DNA of 47,082 bases from Lachnospiraceae bacterium. Lineage in GTDB: Bacteria; Bacillota; Clostridia; Lachnospirales; Lachnospiraceae. Under the pieces are notes generated by a model. The model worked only from the letters and a program-made list of their open reading frames with translations, was not told the origin of the DNA and did not search any database. The position numbers and the translations under genes are program-made. Below, in pieces: positions 8,053 through 17,062 of this stretch (positions are counted from its first letter, which is position 1; every line of letters begins with the position of its first letter). The stretch lies in assembly GCA_011959805.1 (NCBI GenBank), contig BLMC01000017.1, forward strand, positions 1-47,082, written 5' to 3'.

Positions 8053-8187
8053 AAATTGAGTAGGGGAAGATAAACCTTCCTCTATTTCTGTACCGAACGC
8101 GAGCAGGTTTCGCTGCATATTGTCTTTTCGTGTCCGTGTGCAATCGAGCGGGGAAGCTTACTACTCTCACGCCTGGCACCCAAGTGC
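8053..8187 (+). repeat. Dispersed palindromic repeat, copy 3 (1.5 units)
   Basis: It starts right after the tRNA with ATTGAGTAGGGGAAG and a first stem (8057-8087), then GCGAGCAGGTTTCGCTGC as inner hairpin and CGTGTCCGTGTGCA as right end. A second partial unit follows, with ATCGAGCGGGGAAG and the left arm GGCACCCAAGTG, the complement of copy 1's right arm. It is transcribed with the tRNA. Confidence 0.65.
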
Positions 8188-8216
8188 TGCAGAATTATAA
8201 GTTCTGCGGTCTTTTT
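8187..8216 (+). terminator. Intrinsic terminator of the tRNA-Pro transcript
   Basis: GCAGAA/TTCTGC stem (8189-8194 with 8202-8207) with a 7-nt loop, followed by GGTCTTTTT. It lies 140 nt after the tRNA, with repeat copy 3 between. Confidence 0.75.
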
Positions 8217-8407
8217 ATTATAATCTTATCTGCAAATACCAATATTTTGACTAATGTAAAAATCTGTTGTTTTCTACGCTGAATCTTTGCCGCCAATTTT
8301 ATCATTTTCTTAATTTTCTTTCATTTTTCCTCTTTTGTATAGCAAAACAATAAACGTCTTTCGTTTTTTATTGCTTAATATCTATCACACGTCCCAAAAT
8401 ATTTGTA

Positions 8408-8436
8408 TTGATTTTGTAAGTGCAAAAAGCTATAAT
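8408..8436 (+). promoter_or_regulatory. Promoter of the CPA2 antiporter gene
   Basis: TTGATT (8408-8413), 17-nt spacer, TATAAT (8431-8436), about 60 nt upstream of the start codon. The stretch 8217-8407 is AT-rich with no other signal seen. Confidence 0.7.
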
Positions 8437-8497
8437 GTAGACGATACGAAAATACGATGATTAAAAGGCTATCATTACGAAAGAGGGGGAAATTAAA

Positions 8498-9679
8498 ATG
8501 GAATCGTATTTCATGTTTAAAAATCTGGCGATTATTATTGTCGCCGCAAAGATATGTGGGATTGCCGCCAGAAAATGCAAGGCGCCACAAGTAGTAGGCG
8601 AAATCATTGCTGGACTGTTAATTGGACCAAGTCTGCTGGGTTGGGTGGAACAATCCGATTTTCTGATACAGCTCGCTGAGATTGGTGTAGTATTACTTAT
8701 GTTTTCTGCTGGACTAGAAACAGATTTAAAGGATTTGATGAAAACGGGACCGATTGCCGCACTGATTGCCTGTGCTGGTGTATTTATTCCATTAGTATGT
8801 GGCGCGCTGCTGTATATGGCATTTTATGGTTTCGCACCGTGGGGTTCAGAAGAATTTTATAAGGCAGTTTTTGTAGGTACAATACTTACTGCAACCTCCG
8901 TGAGTATTACTGTAGAATCCTTAAAAGAAATGGGAAAATTAAAGGGCCGTGTTGGAACCACTATACTGAGTGCCGCTATTATCGATGATATTATTGGTAT
9001 TATTGTGCTAACCTTTGTAATTGGTTTCAAAAGTCCTGACTCCAAACCTGTAGCTGTTTTAATTAATACCGTCTTGTTTTTTGTATTTGCTATTGTAATT
9101 GGATTTGTTTGTTATAAACTTTTTCAGTACGCAGATAACAAATACCCTCATACAAGGCGCATTCCAATTATGGGACTCGCACTCTGTCTTGCAATGGCAT
9201 ATATCGCAGAAAAATATTTTGGTATCGCTGACATAACAGGAGCTTATGTAGCTGGAATTATTCTTTGTTCCATTCGAGACTCCAAGTACATCGCAGAAAA
9301 GATGGATACAAATTCCTACATGTTGTTTGGTCCTGTCTTCTTTGCAAGTATTGGTTTGAAGACCAATGTAGAAAGCGTGAATATGAGTATTTTAATATTT
9401 TCCATCGCGTTTGTTGCTGTTGGATTAATCTCAAAAATTGTTGGCTGTGGGATTACAGCTCGTCTATGTAAGTTTAGAGGGATTGATTCGTTAAAAATCG
9501 GTGTTGGTATGATGACCCGAGGAGAAGTTGCGCTGATTGTAGCACAAAAAGGATTAACAGCAGGTCTATTGACCCCAGTATATTTTACATCTGTAATCTT
9601 TTTAATTATTGTATCCTCTATATCCACGCCAATTATCTTGAAAATATTATATTCTAAAGATGCTGCTTCCCCGACATAA
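8498..9679 (+). CDS. CPA2-family cation/proton antiporter
   Basis: A 393-residue integral membrane protein with about 12 hydrophobic segments. It matches the Na+/H+ exchanger (KefB/NapA-like) fold: PQVVGEIIAGLLIGPSLLG near residue 30, GLETDLKDL in the first repeat, and the ion-binding pair in AAIIDDIIG near residue 163. It likely exchanges Na+ or K+ for protons across the cytoplasmic membrane. No C-terminal TrkA/RCK domain is present, so this is the short form. The start has GAGGGGGAAA about 7 nt upstream. It is monocistronic, with its own promoter and terminator; the stop codon lies in the terminator loop. Confidence 0.88.
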   Translation: MESYFMFKNLAIIIVAAKICGIAARKCKAPQVVGEIIAGLLIGPSLLGWVEQSDFLIQLAEIGVVLLMFSAGLETDLKDLMKTGPIAALIACAGVFIPLVCGALLYMAFYGFAPWGSEEFYKAVFVGTILTATSVSITVESLKEMGKLKGRVGTTILSAAIIDDIIGIIVLTFVIGFKSPDSKPVAVLINTVLFFVFAIVIGFVCYKLFQYADNKYPHTRRIPIMGLALCLAMAYIAEKYFGIADITGAYVAGIILCSIRDSKYIAEKMDTNSYMLFGPVFFASIGLKTNVESVNMSILIFSIAFVAVGLISKIVGCGITARLCKFRGIDSLKIGVGMMTRGEVALIVAQKGLTAGLLTPVYFTSVIFLIIVSSISTPIILKILYSKDAASPT

Positions 9680-9693
9680 ACGGGGAAGTTTTT
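9666..9693 (+). terminator. Terminator overlapping the antiporter stop codon
   Basis: CTTCCCC/GGGGAAG stem (9666-9672 with 9682-9688) followed by TTTTT. The TAA stop (9677-9679) is in the loop. The T-run is also the GTGCATAAAAA end of repeat copy 4 read from the other strand. Confidence 0.8.
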
Positions 9694-9776
9694 ATGCACA
9701 CAAGTATCCCAAAAATATATTATCAAGGCTTATGGATACTCAACGCGAATAGGAGAAAAATCTTATCCACTCGATT
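9689..9776 (-). repeat. Dispersed palindromic repeat, copy 4
   Basis: On the minus strand it starts AATCGAGTGGATAAGA directly after the HisI-like stop, with a first stem ending CTATTC, then GAGTATCC pairing with GGATACTT (9741-9734 with 9709-9702), and ends GTGTGCATAAAAA. The outer stem is GAGTATCC here but GAGCAC in copy 7; both pair, which is compensatory change. Confidence 0.8.
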
Positions 9777-9779
9777 CTT

Positions 9780-10193
9780 TTATTCCCTATTTTCGCTGTT
9801 TAAATGAATAAGTCTCATATTTTCCATGTCAATTTGTCTATAAAAACAATTGTTTGCCACTCCATTATAAGAAGTATGACATATATTTCCTCTTTGTGGT
9901 CGCACTTGATATACCAATGAATTTTGTTCACAGTTTACCAAAATCTCTATTAATTCAAATTCATTTCCTGATGTTTTCCCCTTATACCACAGTTCGTTTC
10001 TCGATGTGCTCCACAACACTAATCTGCGCAGTCTTATGGATTCTAACATCGCCTGCTCGTTTGTATATGCCACAAGAATTACTTCTTTTGTATCCACATT
10101 CTGAACAGCTACAGGAATCACTTCCTGTCCTACCATATTTGCAATTTTTTTAAAATCAAGATTTAATTCATTTGTTTCTTCTATATATCCCAT
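9780..10193 (-). CDS. HisI-like protein (phosphoribosyl-AMP cyclohydrolase family) with altered metal site
   Basis: The family opens the ring of phosphoribosyl-AMP in histidine synthesis. The 137-residue product keeps VAYTNEQAM, LWYKGKTSGNEFELIEI and the zinc cysteines of CHTSYN and NNCFYR. The usual magnesium-binding DCDxD is NCEQN here, so all three acidic ligands are changed (one conservatively to Glu). No other his gene is nearby. It may be a diverged paralogue with a different role, or poorly active. The start is the ATG after AGGAAAGGAAATTTTG; upstream in-frame codons lack a ribosome site. It follows rplS but is separated by a terminator. Confidence 0.75.
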   Translation of the reverse strand: MGYIEETNELNLDFKKIANMVGQEVIPVAVQNVDTKEVILVAYTNEQAMLESIRLRRLVLWSTSRNELWYKGKTSGNEFELIEILVNCEQNSLVYQVRPQRGNICHTSYNGVANNCFYRQIDMENMRLIHLNSENRE

Positions 10194-10262
10194 CAAAATT
10201 TCCTTTCCTAAAAACTTTCGTGTGCCTGAGAAATATCGAGTAATCAAGGATTGAAATCACGC

Positions 10263-10292
10263 AAAAGCGGAGCCTGTCACCAAACTCCGCCA
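10263..10292 (-). terminator. Terminator after rplS
   Basis: GCGGAG/CTCCGC stem (10290-10285 with 10272-10267) with a 12-nt loop, followed by TTTT on the minus strand, about 10 nt past the rplS stop. Confidence 0.75.
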
Positions 10293-10302
10293 CACAAAAC
10301 AA

Positions 10303-10650
10303 TTATTTCACTAATTCTTTCACTTTCGCCTTCTTACCAACACGATCTCTCAAGTAATATAACTTTGCACGTCTTACTTTACCTGCTCTCACAAGCTCTA
10401 CTTTCTCGACATTTGGAGAATGCATCGGCCATGTTTTCTCTACGCCAACACCGTTAGAAATCTTTCTGACTGTAAAGGTCTTTCTATTACTACCACCTTG
10501 AATCTTTAACACAGTACCCTCAAAAATCTGGATTCTCTCACGATTACCTTCTTTGATTTTACCATGTACTCTTACAGTATCACCAACTCTAAAGTTGTCA
10601 ACATTTGCCTTTAACTGTTCTTTCTCAATTTCTCTAATAATTTCGTTCAT
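10303..10650 (-). CDS. rplS: Ribosomal protein bL19
   Basis: A 115-residue 50S protein at the 30S-50S interface. [28 protein letters not shown] and [22 protein letters not shown] are diagnostic, and length is normal. The start has GGAGG about 9 nt upstream. It is the last gene of the rpsP-khpA-rimM-trmD-rplS cluster and is separated from trmD by a 256-nt leader. Confidence 0.97.
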   Translation of the reverse strand: MNEIIREIEKEQLKANVDNFRVGDTVRVHGKIKEGNRERIQIFEGTVLKIQGGSNRKTFTVRKISNGVGVEKTWPMHSPNVEKVELVRAGKVRRAKLYYLRDRVGKKAKVKELVK

Positions 10651-10906
10651 TTGTTTTGCCTCCTTATTTTCTCGACGTTCTTAATACTTCTATATTGTAA
10701 CCATGCCATACTTTTAAGTTACCTTATATGACTTGTACCAGAGGACCATCTCTTTATTCGCAACATTAGTAATTTACCATAAAATCAGCTTAAATGCAAG
10801 CATATTTTTCTACTTTTACTCTTTAATCAGTAAAATTTGAATATAAAATTGTTACTACGCCTTTAATAAACTAACTTATCAATTTGGGGCAGCGTGAGAA
10901 ATCATA
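10651..10906 (-). other. Long leader upstream of rplS
   Basis: This 256-nt stretch lies between trmD and rplS. On the minus strand a possible promoter TTGCAT-N17-TAAATT lies near 10800-10770, then a short hairpin around GAGATGGTCCTCTGG (near 10755-10740). Several Firmicutes carry an autoregulatory L19 leader RNA here; I could not match its consensus, so the role is open. Confidence 0.35.
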
Positions 10907-11647
10907 TCAGGGTGAATTCATCTTTAAATACGTGGCAAACAAATCAGGTCTTCGTTCCTTGGTCCTTTCCAAGGATTTCTCCAAACGCCACTTTTCAATG
11001 TTGGCATGATGTCCACTTAATAGTACCTCCGGCACTTTTTTCTCATGCCAGATTTCCGGCCGAGAATACTGTGGATATTCTAAAAGTCCATTTGTATGCG
11101 ATTCTGTTTCAGTAGATTCCCTATTATTTAGAACTCCTGGAACAAGTCTTGACACTGTATCAATTATAACCATCGCTGGCAACTCTCCTCCAGTAAGCAC
11201 ATAGTCCCCAATCGATATATAATCTGTTACAATCTCTTCCAGAACCCGCTCGTCAATCCCCTCGTAATGTCCACACAAAAAAATCAAATCTTCTTCCTGG
11301 GATAACTCCATAGCTTTTTTTTGATGGAAAACTTCCCCTTGTGGAGTCACATAAATCACCTTTGTCCTTGAAAAATTCTTGGAGGACTTTTGTTCTATGC
11401 TTCTCCTTAAATTAATCTTTTCATCTAGTGCTTTCCAACAATCATAAACAGGCTGTGCCTGCATTAACATTCCTGCACCACCGCCATAAGTATAATCATC
11501 CACCTTCTTGTGTTTATCCAATGTATAGTCACGTATATTTACCGCCTCGATAGAAATGCATCCCTTTTCTGCTGCCCGTCCTATAATGCTAGTGCATAAT
11601 CCTTCAAGCACCATCTCTGGGAACAGAGTCATAATATGAAAATGCAT
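10907..11647 (-). CDS. trmD: tRNA (guanine37-N1)-methyltransferase
   Basis: TrmD adds the m1G37 mark to tRNAs with G36-G37, including tRNA-Pro such as the one at 7976, and prevents frameshifting. The 246-residue product has the N-terminal [12 protein letters not shown], the knotted SAM site [27 protein letters not shown], and [10 protein letters not shown]. The start is the ATG after TAGGAGAAAATTT; its ribosome site overlaps the rimM stop, so the two are coupled. An upstream in-frame start would lie inside rimM and is not chosen. Confidence 0.95.
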   Translation of the reverse strand: MHFHIMTLFPEMVLEGLCTSIIGRAAEKGCISIEAVNIRDYTLDKHKKVDDYTYGGGAGMLMQAQPVYDCWKALDEKINLRRSIEQKSSKNFSRTKVIYVTPQGEVFHQKKAMELSQEEDLIFLCGHYEGIDERVLEEIVTDYISIGDYVLTGGELPAMVIIDTVSRLVPGVLNNRESTETESHTNGLLEYPQYSRPEIWHEKKVPEVLLSGHHANIEKWRLEKSLERTKERRPDLFATYLKMNSP

Positions 11648-11657
11648 AAATTTTCTC

Positions 11658-12167
11658 CTAATCCAACAACCCATCCATAATGTGTACTTTCATCTTCCGG
11701 CTTTCCAAATCTATATTCAGAATACACTGCTTAATGGCTGGAAACAGCACTTCCCTGCCATTCTCAAATTTCACTTCATACACATCATTTGCGCCTGTCT
11801 CAATCACATTCGTGAGTACACCAAGGTACTGGTCCTGTTCATCATATACGGCCAAATCAATTAAATCCGCAATGAAATACTCATTCTTTCTAAGCTTTAC
11901 TGCATTTTCTCTTGTCACCAGGAGGGGTTTTCCTTTATATTTTTCAATGTCATTAATACTGTCGAGACCTTTGAATTTTAAAATTACATACTGTTTAAAA
12001 AACTTTACTCCTTCTATTTCAAGAATTATCTTTTCCTTGCCAGTATCCAAAATAACTTCTTTCAGTTTGTTAAAACGTTTTACATCATTTGTTGTCGGAA
12101 ATACTTTTACCTCTCCATGAATGCCATGTGGCTGTGTAATCGCCCCTACTTGTAATAAATCCTCCAT
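11658..12167 (-). CDS. rimM: Ribosome maturation factor RimM
   Basis: RimM assists 16S 3'-domain folding with uS19. The 169-residue product has the N-terminal beta-barrel motif [20 protein letters not shown] and the C-terminal PRC barrel with [16 protein letters not shown] and NDVYEV. It is 10 nt upstream of trmD. The start has a weak AATGGAGGA-type site read from the preceding bases. A 193-nt gap separates it from khpA and includes the khpA terminator. Confidence 0.95.
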   Translation of the reverse strand: MEDLLQVGAITQPHGIHGEVKVFPTTNDVKRFNKLKEVILDTGKEKIILEIEGVKFFKQYVILKFKGLDSINDIEKYKGKPLLVTRENAVKLRKNEYFIADLIDLAVYDEQDQYLGVLTNVIETGANDVYEVKFENGREVLFPAIKQCILNIDLESRKMKVHIMDGLLD

Positions 12168-12326
12168 TTTTATTCTCCAATCAAACTCTTTAACAAGGCT
12201 ATCTGCGCAAAAATAATCAAAAGTTTATCTATTAGTCAAAGATGGTACTTCCACCAATTGAAAATTGTATTCACTTACCCTTGATAGCAATGGAAGTCTT
12301 CTATGGCTGAGAAAATCAGCGCACAT

Positions 12327-12354
12327 AAAAAGGTGTTCAGAAGAACACCTTTTT
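12327..12354 (-). terminator. Bidirectional hairpin after khpA
   Basis: AAAAAGGTGTTC pairs with GAACACCTTTTT, giving a T-run on either strand; on the minus strand it lies 6 nt past khpA. Beyond it the bases ATGTGCGCTGA and two further short stems (12247-12320) look like a strongly diverged relative of the dispersed repeat. Confidence 0.65.
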
Positions 12355-12360
12355 ATGATC

Positions 12361-12591
12361 TTACACAATCTCAACATCTACCTTAAGATTATCTTTAGAA
12401 GATGCTGCTTTGACCACAGAGCGAATTGCTTTTGCAATTCTTCCCTGCTTTCCAATCACTTTCCCCATATCGGCCGGTGCTACATGAAGTTCTACAGTGA
12501 TATTTTTACCCTCTGTCTTCTCTGTAACGACTACCTCATCAGGGTTGTCCACTAAAGCCTTCGCGATAACCTCGACTAACTCCTTCATCAT
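12361..12591 (-). CDS. khpA: KH-domain RNA-binding protein KhpA
   Basis: A 76-residue single KH domain with the GKVIGKQGRIAKAIRSVV nucleic-acid loop. In Firmicutes KhpA pairs with KhpB/EloR, binds many small RNAs and mRNAs, and influences cell elongation. The start follows GGAGGTGTGA; two adjacent ATG codons are possible. It lies 28 nt after rpsP, in the usual position between rpsP and rimM. Confidence 0.95.
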   Translation of the reverse strand: MMKELVEVIAKALVDNPDEVVVTEKTEGKNITVELHVAPADMGKVIGKQGRIAKAIRSVVKAASSKDNLKVDVEIV

Positions 12592-12619
12592 TCACACCTC
12601 CATGAGTGTTCAATTCCCC

Positions 12620-12865
12620 TTATTTCTCAATTCCTGCTGCCTTAAAAATCTTTGAAACTACTTCTGTTGGTTGTGCACCATTTGACAACCACTTCTTCGC
12701 TAGTTCCTCATTTACCTTAAATTCACTAGGATCTGTGTTCGGATTGTATGTTCCAATCTCCTCAATACACTTTCCATCTCTGGGCGATCTCGAATCTGCT
12801 ACAATAATTCTATAAATAGGAGCTTTCTTCTGACCCATTCTTCTTAATCTGATTTTTACTGCCAT
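12620..12865 (-). CDS. rpsP: Ribosomal protein bS16
   Basis: An 81-residue 30S assembly protein. [19 protein letters not shown] and [12 protein letters not shown]-type residues identify it. The start is the ATG after GAGGTGAAAGAA. It opens the rpsP-khpA pair; the gap to ffh upstream holds repeat copy 5 and the ffh terminator, so a fresh promoter is expected there but was not clearly seen. Confidence 0.97.
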   Translation of the reverse strand: MAVKIRLRRMGQKKAPIYRIIVADSRSPRDGKCIEEIGTYNPNTDPSEFKVNEELAKKWLSNGAQPTEVVSKIFKAAGIEK

Positions 12866-12906
12866 TTCTTTCACCTCATAAATCTTTCTTTAAAATAATA
12901 ATATAA

Positions 12907-12996
12907 TCAAGTAGGAAAGGTTACTTCCTCTACTCGTGCGCTGGACACACGTCAGCTTTGCTGACATATTCTTTAGGTGCCCATGTGCATTAAAAA
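12907..12996 (+). repeat. Dispersed palindromic repeat, copy 5
   Basis: First stem GTAGGAAAGG/CCTCTAC (12911-12933); then GCGCTGGACAC ... GGTGCCCATGTGC as outer stem, with a perfect inner hairpin GTCAGC-TTT-GCTGAC (12951-12965). The end GTGCATTAAAAA merges with the ffh terminator T-run on the opposite strand. It fills the rpsP-ffh gap. Confidence 0.8.
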
Positions 12997-14348
12997 GGAA
13001 GTTTAAATCTTCCCTTTTTACCACCACCAAAACCTCCCATCATTCCGGGAAGTTGCTTCATCATTTTCTGGGACTGCTCAAATTGTTTGATAAAACGGTT
13101 TACAACTGCAATATCCACACCGGCACCTTTTGCAATTCTATGTTTTCTGCTTGGATTTAGCAGCTTGGGGTCTTTGCGTTCTGCTGGAGTCATCGATAGT
13201 ACAATTGCCTCCATACGCGCAAGCTGTGTGTCATCCACTGCTGACTCAATATCACTCGCCTTGATTCCCATCCCAGGCATCATACCCAGAATACTAGATA
13301 GACCACCAAGTTTTTTCATTTGATTCATACTTTCCAAGTAATCTTCAAAGTCAAATTTTCCCTTTTTGAGACGCGAAGCCATCTGCTTTTCTTTCTCCGC
13401 ATCCATATCAAGATTTGCCTCGGCAACTTTATCAATTAGCGTAAGGACATCTCCCATACCCAAAATACGATTTGCCATTCTATCAGGATAAAACTGTTCA
13501 ATATCTGTCAGCTTTTCACCTGTACTTACAAATAAAATTGGCTTGCCAGTAACCGCCTTTACAGACAGTGCTGCACCACCTCGCGTATCGCCATCCATCT
13601 TTGAAAGAATGACTCCGCTCACACTTACCTTATCATCAAATTCCTTTGCGACATTAACAGCATCTTGACCAGTCATCGCATCCACTACCAAAAGTGTTTG
13701 ATGCACTTCGACATTCGCCTTGATTTCCTGCAACTCCGCCATCATTTCCTCATCGATATGCAAACGTCCCGCAGTATCTATAATCACAATATTGTTATTG
13801 TTTTTTGCCGCATGTTCCAAGGATGCCTTCACAATATCAACCGGTTTATGGTTACTTCCCATCGAAAAGAAATCCACCTGCTGTTTATTCGCATTTACAT
13901 TCAACTGTTCAATCGCAGCGGGTCTATAGATATCACATGCCACAAGCAACGGTTTCTTACCCTTTAATTTCAACTTTCCGGCAATTTTTGCCGCCGCAGT
14001 TGTTTTCCCGGCACCCTGCAAGCCACACATCATGATTACTGTTGTCGCTTTGCCTGGCTGCAATTCCAGTTCCGTTTTCTCAGAACCCATCAGAGATACC
14101 ATCTCTTCATTTACGATTTTGATAACCATCTGTCCAGGATTCAATCCGTTCATAACATCAGAGCCGATTGCACGCTCTTCTACTGATTTCACAAATTGTT
14201 TTACTACTTTAAAGTTGACATCTGCTTCCAAGAGCGCCATCTTAACTTCTTTAAGTGCGGACTTCACATCCGCCTCTGTCAGTCGTCCTTTACTTCTCAA
14301 ATTTTTAAAAACATTCTGCAATTTATCTGTTAAGCTCTCAAATGCCAT
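12990..14348 (-). CDS. ffh: Signal recognition particle GTPase Ffh
   Basis: Ffh binds SRP RNA and signal peptides and docks on FtsY to target membrane proteins. The 452-residue product has the N-domain (MAFESLTDKLQNVFKNL), the G domain with GLQGAGKTTAAAKIA, DTAGRLHIDEEMM and SKMDGDTRGGAALS, and a methionine-rich M domain ending GGFGGGKKGRFKLPF. Length is normal. The last codons also form the terminator hairpin. It follows ylxM by 4 nt, the standard coupling, and probably shares a transcript with it. Confidence 0.97.
   Translation of the reverse strand: MAFESLTDKLQNVFKNLRSKGRLTEADVKSALKEVKMALLEADVNFKVVKQFVKSVEERAIGSDVMNGLNPGQMVIKIVNEEMVSLMGSEKTELELQPGKATTVIMMCGLQGAGKTTAAAKIAGKLKLKGKKPLLVACDIYRPAAIEQLNVNANKQQVDFFSMGSNHKPVDIVKASLEHAAKNNNNIVIIDTAGRLHIDEEMMAELQEIKANVEVHQTLLVVDAMTGQDAVNVAKEFDDKVSVSGVILSKMDGDTRGGAALSVKAVTGKPILFVSTGEKLTDIEQFYPDRMANRILGMGDVLTLIDKVAEANLDMDAEKEKQMASRLKKGKFDFEDYLESMNQMKKLGGLSSILGMMPGMGIKASDIESAVDDTQLARMEAIVLSMTPAERKDPKLLNPSRKHRIAKGAGVDIAVVNRFIKQFEQSQKMMKQLPGMMGGFGGGKKGRFKLPF
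12992..13016 (-). terminator. ffh terminator overlapping its stop codon
   Basis: GGAAG/CTTCC stem with a 7-nt loop (13013-12997) plus TTTTT; the TAA stop is at the end of the T-run (12992-12990). The hairpin is encoded by the last Ffh codons. Confidence 0.65.
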
Positions 14349-14352
14349 CCGT

Positions 14353-14709
14353 TTAAAGCTCCTCTATAATTTCATTGGACAATCGTTTTATTTGCTCATC
14401 TTGTGTAAGTCTGTTAATCTGTTCAATACTTTCCTTAATTCTGGAAAACTTTTCTACAAGGTGTAGTTTTGCCTCATAATCCACTAATAACTTATCACAT
14501 CGCTTCAGCAAGTCATATACTCCCTGACGACTAATTCCTTGTTCATTCGCTATCTCGCTCAAAGATAAGTCATTGAAAATCGCATCTTCATATATTTTTT
14601 TCTGATGCTGTGTCAAAAGCTCTCCATAAAAATCATAGAGCATACCTTTATATTCAAGCTTTTCCAGCCCAATAATAGCTTCTCCAGCCGTCAGATTACC
14701 AGCTTTCAC
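14353..14709 (-). CDS. ylxM: YlxM helix-turn-helix protein
   Basis: A 118-residue sigma-70-region-4-like protein conserved next to ffh and thought to modulate [55 protein letters not shown]-type sequence spans residues 25-77 and contains the helix-turn-helix. I place the start at GTG, 7 nt after GGAGG; this adds about 20 residues before the usual family start, and no closer site is visible. The stop is 4 nt before ffh. Confidence 0.85.
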   Translation of the reverse strand: MKAGNLTAGEAIIGLEKLEYKGMLYDFYGELLTQHQKKIYEDAIFNDLSLSEIANEQGISRQGVYDLLKRCDKLLVDYEAKLHLVEKFSRIKESIEQINRLTQDEQIKRLSNEIIEEL

Positions 14710-14810
14710 ATTCTTTCCTCCGCTTAATATCCCACGCGACTTTATCAGAATACAACAAAAAACAATGGGTGTCAAGTGTTTTTTCTTTACAAACTTTTAT
14801 TCGATATTTT

Positions 14811-15587
14811 TTATGCCGAAGCCACTGCCTCCTTCATCTTACGTACATACTGACAGACAGGCTCGATGCAATTTTTTCCATTTTGTGCAATAAGTTGAAC
14901 AATAGCACTGCCCACAATCGTGCCATCGGATACTGTTGCTATCTCCTGTGCTTGTTCTGGTGTCGTAATTCCAAAACTAATAGCACATGGAATATTTGAT
15001 ACTTCTTTAATATGATTTATCATCTCTTTCAAATCTGCAATGGTTTTACTTCGTACTTCAGGGACACCTAGAGGCGACATACAATAAAGAAAACCATTTG
15101 CATAACGTGATATCATATCAATACGTTCCCTTGATGTAGGTGCAATCATAGTAATCAACTCAATTCCTGCTGCCACACACGCACCGTTTACTTCCTCTCT
15201 TTCTTCAAACGGAACATCAGGAATAACAACTCCGTCAATGCCGCACTCAGCACACTTTTCAAAAAAGTGTTTCGTTCCATAAGTGAAAACTGGATTGATA
15301 TAGGTCATAAAAACTAATGGAATTGTTACTTTTTTGCGCACACGTTTTACCATATCCAATAATTTATCAGTCGTTGTCCCTGCCCTCAACGCTCGTTCAT
15401 CTGCTTGTTGTATGACAATCCCCTCTGCGATTGGGTCTGAAAATGGAATCCCAATCGCAATGATATCCGCACCTGCTGCCGCCATCTGTGGAATCAGTGC
15501 TTCTGTTGTCTCTATATCAGGATCACCTCCTGTTATAAATGCGATAAATGCTTTCCTATGTTCAAATGCTACGCTAATTCTAGCCAT
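14811..15587 (-). CDS. trpA: Tryptophan synthase alpha chain with substituted catalytic residues
   Basis: The fold matches TrpA: AFITGGDPD near the N-terminus, GIPFSDPIAEG, FMTYINPVF, GIDGVVIPDVPFEE and ISFGITTPEQ. Family members cleave indole-3-glycerol phosphate and pass indole to TrpB. The general acid Glu49 of Salmonella TrpA (LELGVPFSDP) is Ala here (IAIGIPFSDP, codon GCG), Asp60 is Glu (common in clostridial relatives), and the phosphate loop GVTG is GVPE. These changes should cripple indole-glycerol-phosphate cleavage. The gene is full length and in frame (258 residues), so it is not a simple pseudogene. The start follows GAGAGGAGAAATAAAA. It is 213 nt downstream of trpB. Confidence 0.88.
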   Translation of the reverse strand: MARISVAFEHRKAFIAFITGGDPDIETTEALIPQMAAAGADIIAIGIPFSDPIAEGIVIQQADERALRAGTTTDKLLDMVKRVRKKVTIPLVFMTYINPVFTYGTKHFFEKCAECGIDGVVIPDVPFEEREEVNGACVAAGIELITMIAPTSRERIDMISRYANGFLYCMSPLGVPEVRSKTIADLKEMINHIKEVSNIPCAISFGITTPEQAQEIATVSDGTIVGSAIVQLIAQNGKNCIEPVCQYVRKMKEAVASA

Positions 15588-15800
15588 TTTTATTTCTCCT
15601 CTCAAATTCTATCATCACAATTAAATTTATCATAAACTCTTTTTGATAATAACAAATACTTGTCATTTTATTACAGATGTGCAAGTTGGTTTTATGTCAG
15701 TACACTGCAGCAAGAGTACCGACAGCATTCTTGAATTATCAAAAGCCACAAATTTCCATTTTTATGCAATCAATATCTATCTTTCCTAAAACTGCGCGCA

Positions 15801-17000
15801 TTAATCAAAAATCTCCACACCTCTATACCTTGCAATCGCTGCAACATCCTTGTCGCCGCGCCCTGAAATAGTTATTACAATAATCTGGTCTTTCTGAAAT
15901 TTTGATGCTATCTTTTTCGCATAAGCAACCGCATGTGCACTTTCAATTGCTGGAATAATCCCCTCTATCCGTGATAAATACTCAAATGCTTCCACAGCTT
16001 CCTCGTCTGTAATAGGTACATACTCAGCGCGTCCTGTATCATGAAGATTTGCATGCTCTGGTCCAATTCCAGGATAATCTAATCCTGCCGATATTGAGTA
16101 GACAGGCGCAATCTGTCCATATTCATCTTGACAGAATAAAGACTTCATACCATGAAAAATACCAATCGTCCCATTCGCAATTGTCGCCGCATTTTTGGGA
16201 TTATCTACGCCAAGACCTGCTGCCTCACAACCAATTAATCTAACTTCTGTATCAGGTATAAATTCATAAAAAGACCCCATTGCATTGCTTCCGCCACCTA
16301 CACAAGCAATCACCGCATCCGGCAACTTTCCCTCTAACTTCATAAGCTGCTCTTTGATTTCTTCCCCAATAACTTTCTGGAAATCGCGCACAATCATTGG
16401 AAACGGGTGTGGTCCCATAACAGAACCTAGCACATAGAGTGTATCGTCCATTCTGGAAGCCCACTCCCGCATTGTCTCATTAACAGCATCCTTAAGGGTC
16501 ATGGTTCCTGTGGTTACAGGATGCACTTTCGCACCCAAAAGTTCCATTCGATAGCAGTTTAACACCTGTCTATCCGTGTCTTCCTTTCCCATAAAAATCT
16601 CACACTCTAAGCCCATCAGAGCTGCTGCAGTAGCTGTTGCAACGCCATGCTGCCCTGCACCAGTCTCTGCAATTACACGTCTCTTTCCCATCTTCTTTGC
16701 TAAAAGCACTTGGCCAAGCACATTGTTAATTTTGTGAGAGCCTGTGTGATTCAAATCCTCTCGTTTTAAATAAATTTTTGCGCCCCCCAAATCCTTTGTC
16801 ATTTTCTTAGCATAATACAAAAGCGAAGGTCTACCTGCATAATTTTCCATCAAATTCTTTAACTCTAATTGGAACGCCACATCATTTTTATATGTATCAT
16901 ATGCTTTTTCCACCTCTTGTATTGCCGGAATCAGTGTTTCTGGTATGTATTGTCCTCCGTATAAGCCATATCTACCTTTTTTTGCTTCCATCTTATTCAT
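15801..17000 (-). CDS. trpB: Tryptophan synthase beta chain
   Basis: A PLP enzyme joining indole and serine to tryptophan. All key residues are present: the PLP lysine in HTGSHKINN, the catalytic Glu in [17 protein letters not shown] for the phosphate, and [11 protein letters not shown]. Length (399) is normal. Two starts are possible, at 17000 or nine bases later; both share AGGAGGGGA. It is preceded by a T-box leader for tRNA-Trp and followed by trpA. No trpE, G, D, C or F gene is adjacent, so the pair is split from the rest of the pathway or serves indole salvage. Confidence 0.96.
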   Translation of the reverse strand: MNKMEAKKGRYGLYGGQYIPETLIPAIQEVEKAYDTYKNDVAFQLELKNLMENYAGRPSLLYYAKKMTKDLGGAKIYLKREDLNHTGSHKINNVLGQVLLAKKMGKRRVIAETGAGQHGVATATAAALMGLECEIFMGKEDTDRQVLNCYRMELLGAKVHPVTTGTMTLKDAVNETMREWASRMDDTLYVLGSVMGPHPFPMIVRDFQKVIGEEIKEQLMKLEGKLPDAVIACVGGGSNAMGSFYEFIPDTEVRLIGCEAAGLGVDNPKNAATIANGTIGIFHGMKSLFCQDEYGQIAPVYSISAGLDYPGIGPEHANLHDTGRAEYVPITDEEAVEAFEYLSRIEGIIPAIESAHAVAYAKKIASKFQKDQIIVITISGRGDKDVAAIARYRGVEIFD

Positions 17001-17062
17001 TCCCCTCCTACAAAATATTATTATGCTCTATAAAATACTTTTTTTCTTTAAGCAACTGTGCG

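Noticed and set aside
10651-10906. L19 leader RNA upstream of rplS
   Set aside because: The position fits, but I could not recover the consensus pairing; kept only as an unassigned leader.
12247-12330. Possible eighth copy of the dispersed repeat
   Set aside because: Only the GCGCACATAAAAA end and short stems resemble the family; similarity is too weak to count.
14811-15587. trpA as a pseudogene
   Set aside because: Full length, in frame, good ribosome site and otherwise conserved; substitution at the active site is more likely than decay.
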